From Paludibacteraceae bacterium (GTDB lineage Bacteria > Bacteroidota > Bacteroidia > Bacteroidales > Paludibacteraceae), in NCBI GenBank assembly GCA_905235225.1, contig CAJOKE010000004.1, forward strand, positions 1 to 58,607: a DNA stretch of 58,607 nucleotides. The letters run 5' to 3'. The notes beneath the pieces are model-generated. The model was given only the letters and a program-made list of their open reading frames with translations, did not search any database and was not told the DNA's origin. The position numbers and the translations under genes were made by a program. Numbering within the stretch: the first letter of the stretch is position 1; the number at the start of each line of letters is the position of its first letter. Below are positions 55,522-58,607 of the stretch, piece by piece.

Positions 55522-57376
55522 TGACTTTTTGTCCTTGCAATGTATATACCTTCTCTCCACGGAGGATGAAGATTTGACCGTCTTTGATAATCTTGTTTGC
55601 AGTTTGTGATTGGTCATTTGTGACTTGGTCAATGGCAGTTTCTATTCCGGTGGTAGTGAAAGAGCCGGATTGCTCGTAAACAGGCGTTTCGCTGCCTTCT
55701 TTTTTGGCGGTAACGGTATAATCATACGTTGTGCCGGCTTCAAGGCTTGTAACCGTAAACTGCCAACCGGTTGCCGTTTGTACGGCGGTTTTAGGATTGC
55801 CACCATTTGCTTTCTTCGCAAAACTGATACTCAGCAATTGCCCCAACTCATTGAACGACAGCGTGCAGATAAGATTACTTCCTTTGTAAATATTAATCGT
55901 ATAAACCGTTGCGCCGGTTACAGCAGGCCATTTTATGACAACACTATTATCCGTCGGATTGGCTTCAACATCTGTTACATCCGCTTCCGGAGCTTGAATC
56001 GGCTGGATATTATCACCGAAGTCTTTCCATTCGTAAGCTGCTTTGTAAGTAGCCACACTGCCTGCTGGAACATAAAGCGGTATGGATTTGTCAACGTAAT
56101 AAAATACACTTCCTCCACAATTCGGTGGTGTTGCCGCCTCGCAGGTGATAGAGGTCAAACTGCTGCATAAAAAGAAATCAGCGAAAGCATAATCTCCAAT
56201 GCTTGTGACGCTGTTGGGAATAGTCACAGAGGTCAAACTGCTGCAATCAGCGAAAGCATAATCTCCAATGCTTGTGACGCTGTTGGGAATAACTAAATCT
56301 GTAACTAATTCGCCATTTAAATATAAGTTGTGTGCATAAGAGAGGGGATTAGCAGACCCAGAAAACTTGATAGCACACCAAGCGGCAATATCGGATATAT
56401 GGACAGAGGTCAAACTGCTGCAACCAGAGAAAGCTCTCTCTCCAATACTTGTGACGCTGTTGGGAATAGTTATTTCTCCTGATGCAGTTTTAAAGCATGC
56501 AAGTAAGATTGTCTTTGTATCATCACTATAAATAAGATTACCATCCACATAGCCATTCATAATTTTTGCTCCCCAAGGAGAACCTGTTGCAGTACCTGAA
56601 TATACAATATTAAGAACATTATAGAAAGCATCATTTCCAATGCTTGTGACGCTGTTGGGAATAGTCACAGAGGTCAAACTGCGGCAATCATAGAAAGCTT
56701 TTTTTCCAATACTAGTGACGCTGTTAGGAATAGTTATTTCTCCGCTTGCTGCTGCCGAGCATGCAAGTAAAATTGTTTTTGAAGCATCCCTATATACAAG
56801 ATAACCATCTACATAGCCATTCAAACTTCTTGCTTCCCATTGTGAACCAGATGCAGTACCGGAATAAACAATGTTAGGAACATTAGAGAAAGCACTCGAT
56901 CCAATGCTTTTGACGCTGTTGGGAATGGTTACAGAGGTCAAACTGGTGCAACCAGAGAAAGCATAATTTCCAATGCTTGTGACGCTATTGGGGATTGTCA
57001 CAGAGGTCAAACTGCCGCAATCATCAAAAGCTTGATTTCCAATGCTTGTGACGCTGTTGGGAATGGTTACAGAGGTCAAACTGCGGCAACTATAGAAAGC
57101 ATCATTTCCAATGCTTGTGACGCTGTTGGGAATGGTTACAGAGGTCAAACTGGTACAATAACGTAAAGCATCATTTCCAATGCTTGTGACGCTGTTGGGA
57201 ATAGTTACAGAGGTCAAACTGCTGCAACAATTGAAAGCAGCATCTCCAATGCTTGTGACGCTGTTGGGAATAGTCACAGTAGTCAAACCACTGCAACCCT
57301 CGAAAGCAGCACCTCCAATGCTTGTGACGCTATTGGGAATGGTTACAGAGGTCAAACTGGTGCAACTAATTTCCAA
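55517..57376 (-). CDS. BspA-type leucine-rich-repeat surface protein, C-terminal part of a frameshifted gene
   Basis: 619 codons open, with no real start of its own (the TTG at 57376 is inside a repeat). Twelve [14 protein letters not shown] LRR_5 units of about 23 residues, interrupted twice by a 50-residue segment ([22 protein letters not shown]), then a fibronectin-III-like domain (about 455-570) and a terminal tail [20 protein letters not shown]. The tail resembles that of the M6 peptidase at 2.4 kb, fitting type IX export to the surface. Such proteins bind host or matrix targets. It continues the reading of the upstream fragment after a frameshift at 57366/57367. Confidence 0.85.
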   Translation of the reverse strand: MEISCTSLTSVTIPNSVTSIGGAAFEGCSGLTTVTIPNSVTSIGDAAFNCCSSLTSVTIPNSVTSIGNDALRYCTSLTSVTIPNSVTSIGNDAFYSCRSLTSVTIPNSVTSIGNQAFDDCGSLTSVTIPNSVTSIGNYAFSGCTSLTSVTIPNSVKSIGSSAFSNVPNIVYSGTASGSQWEARSLNGYVDGYLVYRDASKTILLACSAAASGEITIPNSVTSIGKKAFYDCRSLTSVTIPNSVTSIGNDAFYNVLNIVYSGTATGSPWGAKIMNGYVDGNLIYSDDTKTILLACFKTASGEITIPNSVTSIGERAFSGCSSLTSVHISDIAAWCAIKFSGSANPLSYAHNLYLNGELVTDLVIPNSVTSIGDYAFADCSSLTSVTIPNSVTSIGDYAFADFFLCSSLTSITCEAATPPNCGGSVFYYVDKSIPLYVPAGSVATYKAAYEWKDFGDNIQPIQAPEADVTDVEANPTDNSVVIKWPAVTGATVYTINIYKGSNLICTLSFNELGQLLSISFAKKANGGNPKTAVQTATGWQFTVTSLEAGTTYDYTVTAKKEGSETPVYEQSGSFTTTGIETAIDQVTNDQSQTANKIIKDGQIFILRGEKVYTLQGQKVK

Positions 57377-58058
57377 TGCTTGTGACGCTATTAGGAATCA
57401 TTACAGAGGTCAAACTGCCGCAACCATCAAAAGCTTGATTTCCAATGCTTGTGACGCTGTTGGGAATGGTTACAGAGGTCAAACTGCGGCAACTATAGAA
57501 AGCACAATCTCCAATGCTTGTGACGCTATTAGGAATGGTATATTCTATTCGAGCATTACCAATTGGATAATGAATCAGTTCTGTTTTATCTTTATTAAAC
57601 AATACACCATCTACCGAACTATAGTTCGGATTTTCAGATACAACATCAATAGAGGTCAAACTGCTGCAATTAGAGAAAGCATGATCTCCAATGCTTGTGA
57701 TGCTGTTGGGAATCATCACAGATGTCAAACTGCGGCAATCATAGAAAGCTTCTTTTCCAATGCTTGTGACGCTGTTGGGAATGGTCACAGAGGTCAAACT
57801 GCGGCAATAACGGAAAGCAAAATTTCCAATGCTTGTGACACCATCTTCTATAATAACGGAAGTAATGGATGAACGGTAGTCATACCATGGAGCATTAGTA
57901 AAATAATTATAATCCGTCATTGCTCCTGTTCCGGAGATGGTAAGTACGCCATCGGTTAAGTTCCATGTAAGTTTTTCACCGCACGTACCGCTTTCGGCAA
58001 AGAGAGTTCCTATACTTGTCAACATGGTAAGGAAAATAGATAAAAATGTTTTACGCAT
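57366..58058 (-). CDS. BspA-type LRR surface protein, N-terminal part of the frameshifted gene
   Basis: 230 codons from ATG 58058: signal peptide [21 protein letters not shown], a short domain with [20 protein letters not shown] (common at the start of BspA proteins), then six LRR_5 units. It ends at a TAG inside a repeat. Compared with the unit at about 56945-56975, exactly 11 nt are missing at the 57366/57367 junction; restoring them would join both parts into one 850-residue protein. A real mutation, a switchable state, or an assembly collapse in near-identical 69-bp repeats are all possible. Confidence 0.85.
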   Translation of the reverse strand: MRKTFLSIFLTMLTSIGTLFAESGTCGEKLTWNLTDGVLTISGTGAMTDYNYFTNAPWYDYRSSITSVIIEDGVTSIGNFAFRYCRSLTSVTIPNSVTSIGKEAFYDCRSLTSVMIPNSITSIGDHAFSNCSSLTSIDVVSENPNYSSVDGVLFNKDKTELIHYPIGNARIEYTIPNSVTSIGDCAFYSCRSLTSVTIPNSVTSIGNQAFDGCGSLTSVMIPNSVTSIGN

Positions 58059-58130
58059 AATTATTGTTTGTTTTAGTTCCCCTCTTACGCCTTCGGGGTT
58101 TGGCTTATATATATCCATAAATGTATATAT

Positions 58131-58309
58131 ACAACAAAAGCGTGAAGTCCGTCTATTCTTCACGCATCTTGAGGGCTTCGCAATCCCCGAATAAAGTAGA
58201 AAAACAACCGAATTCCACGCCCGATATGCTAAACCCACCCCGCCAATAGCAGGGCGTGGCATGTATAACATACCCACGGGACATTCATCTTGCTGTCTGG
58301 ACTTTATTC
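58131..58309 (-). promoter_or_regulatory. Structured leader with terminator upstream of the LRR gene
   Basis: On the minus strand a closing stem GAATAAAGT (58309-58301) pairs with ACTTTATTC (58197-58189). Inside it is CCACGCCC (58259-58252) with GGGCGTGG (58222-58215), stacked with TGCTA (58251-58247) and TAGCA (58231-58227). After it comes a terminator: GCGTGAAG (58165-58158) with CTTCACGC (58147-58140) and a TTTTGTTGT tail. The start codon is 82 nt downstream. It does not match a riboswitch class I know. It is the main content of the gene-free stretch 58059-58462. Confidence 0.55.
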
Positions 58310-58375
58310 TAATGAAATGTTGCGAAGATTTCAAGATGTCGCAAACAACGTCAATAAAACGCCTTTTATGTCCTT

Positions 58376-58445
58376 CTGTTTAACGTCAGTAAGTGACGCA
58401 CCGCTTTTTACGCTGTCGGTGCCAGCAGTTCCTGTTTAACGTCAG
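58376..58445. repeat. 14-bp direct repeat pair
   Basis: CTGTTTAACGTCAG occurs at 58376-58389 and 58432-58445, separated by 42 bp, in the gap between the partial gene and the LRR leader. Meaning unknown. Confidence 0.6.
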
Positions 58446-58462
58446 GGGCGGGACGATTTATT

Positions 58463-58607
58463 TTATTCTTTATCAATCATATTGTTGCTTATTTCTTGAT
58501 CTAAGAAGCGGCAATAGTCGTGTAATGATTTGACAAGGACGTCGCGAGGGATGAGTTTGCGTTGGTATTCCGACACCATCGTCGGGCTGAGTGAACGGCT
58601 CAATGTG
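58463..58607 (-). CDS. 3' end of a gene running off the window, unknown function
   Basis: An open frame of 47 codons and a stop enters from the right edge: it reads TLSRSLSPTMVSEYQRKLIP, then RDVLVKSLHDYCRFLDQEIS and ends NNMIDKE. Helical, charged, no family recognised. It lies in the same direction as the LRR gene, with about 150 bp between its stop and the LRR leader. Confidence 0.55.
   Translation of the reverse strand, partial: TLSRSLSPTMVSEYQRKLIPRDVLVKSLHDYCRFLDQEISNNMIDKE

Noticed and set aside
57180..57872. 230-codon plus-strand frame within the LRR region
   Set aside because: A mirror of the LRR repeats; the repeated LGIV/CDAIRN words are the antisense reading of [10 protein letters not shown].
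55900..57900. 69-bp repeats as a CRISPR or non-coding array
   Set aside because: They encode regular 23-residue LRR_5 units in frame within a protein having signal peptide and C-terminal domain.
58131..58309. Leader as a known riboswitch (cobalamin, TPP, SAM, FMN, glycine) or RNase P RNA
   Set aside because: None of the conserved boxes of those RNAs is present. A short AAAGTCCAGAC resembles part of RNase P, but the remaining core is missing and the length is too small.

Overview
The window is a chromosomal segment of a Bacteroidota bacterium, most likely order Bacteroidales. Three things point there. Promoters follow the Bacteroidetes -33/-7 pattern (TTTG or TTGC, about 19 bp, TAnnTTTG). A type IX secretion protein (PorQ) sits beside secreted proteins sharing a short C-terminal tail. 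Lineage-typical families are present (DUF4254, DUF4301, a DUF6452/DUF6048 pair, a TonB-dependent receptor, a BspA-type LRR protein). I cannot name the genus. I see no rRNA or tRNA gene, CRISPR array, intact insertion sequence or prophage.

Layout. 0.4-12.9 kb (+): one compact run of 13 genes for the cell envelope: MlaE/MlaF lipid transport, a short secreted propeptide-like protein and an M6 peptidase, exonuclease III, LptB, a kelch lipoprotein, a Wzi-like barrel, DUF4254, a heptosyltransferase-like GT9, an LPS-kinase/GT2 fusion and two GT2 enzymes. 12.8-16.8 kb (-): LTA-synthase-like sulfatase, LpxL-like acyltransferase and O-antigen ligase. 16.8-25.5 kb (-): ABC ATPase, ruvB, HAD, grpE and dnaJ, then three outer-membrane barrel genes coupled to dnaJ by start/stop overlap. 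26.1-31.8 kb: a broken GNAT gene and a tripartite RND efflux operon (-). 31.9-34.7 kb (+): divIC, ruvC, MATE, rlmH. 35.1-39.0 kb (+): three poorly known envelope genes and transketolase. 39.1-45.1 kb: acetyltransferase, Fe-alcohol dehydrogenase, a DUF1016 nuclease, a rod-shaped RNA candidate, a small lipoprotein, an AraC regulator and two hypotheticals. 45.4-52.0 kb (+): an OM protein, rubrerythrin, a TonB receptor, mutS. 52.0-55.1 kb (-): porQ, DUF4301, HAD. 55.5-58.1 kb (-): a frameshifted BspA-like LRR gene with a structured leader, then the 3' end of one more gene at the window edge.

The most unusual signal lies between genes. Four unlinked operons (starts at 470, 25541, 35140 and 55125) carry nearly the same promoter core, in which the palindrome TTGCAyATGTGCAA overlaps the -33 element. 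Upstream of each core is an array of exactly 11-bp tandem repeats, and the repeat sequence differs between families. The four fall into two families: A (8-bp unit arrays, loci 1 and 25.6 kb) and B (a module of about 250-300 bp with flanking direct repeats, loci 34.8 and 55.1 kb). Two further 11-bp arrays occur at 44.66 and 55.49 kb. This looks like a dispersed promoter-bearing repeat system that may co-regulate envelope and secretion genes. Two structured RNA candidates, at 42.25 kb and 58.13-58.31 kb, also deserve attention.
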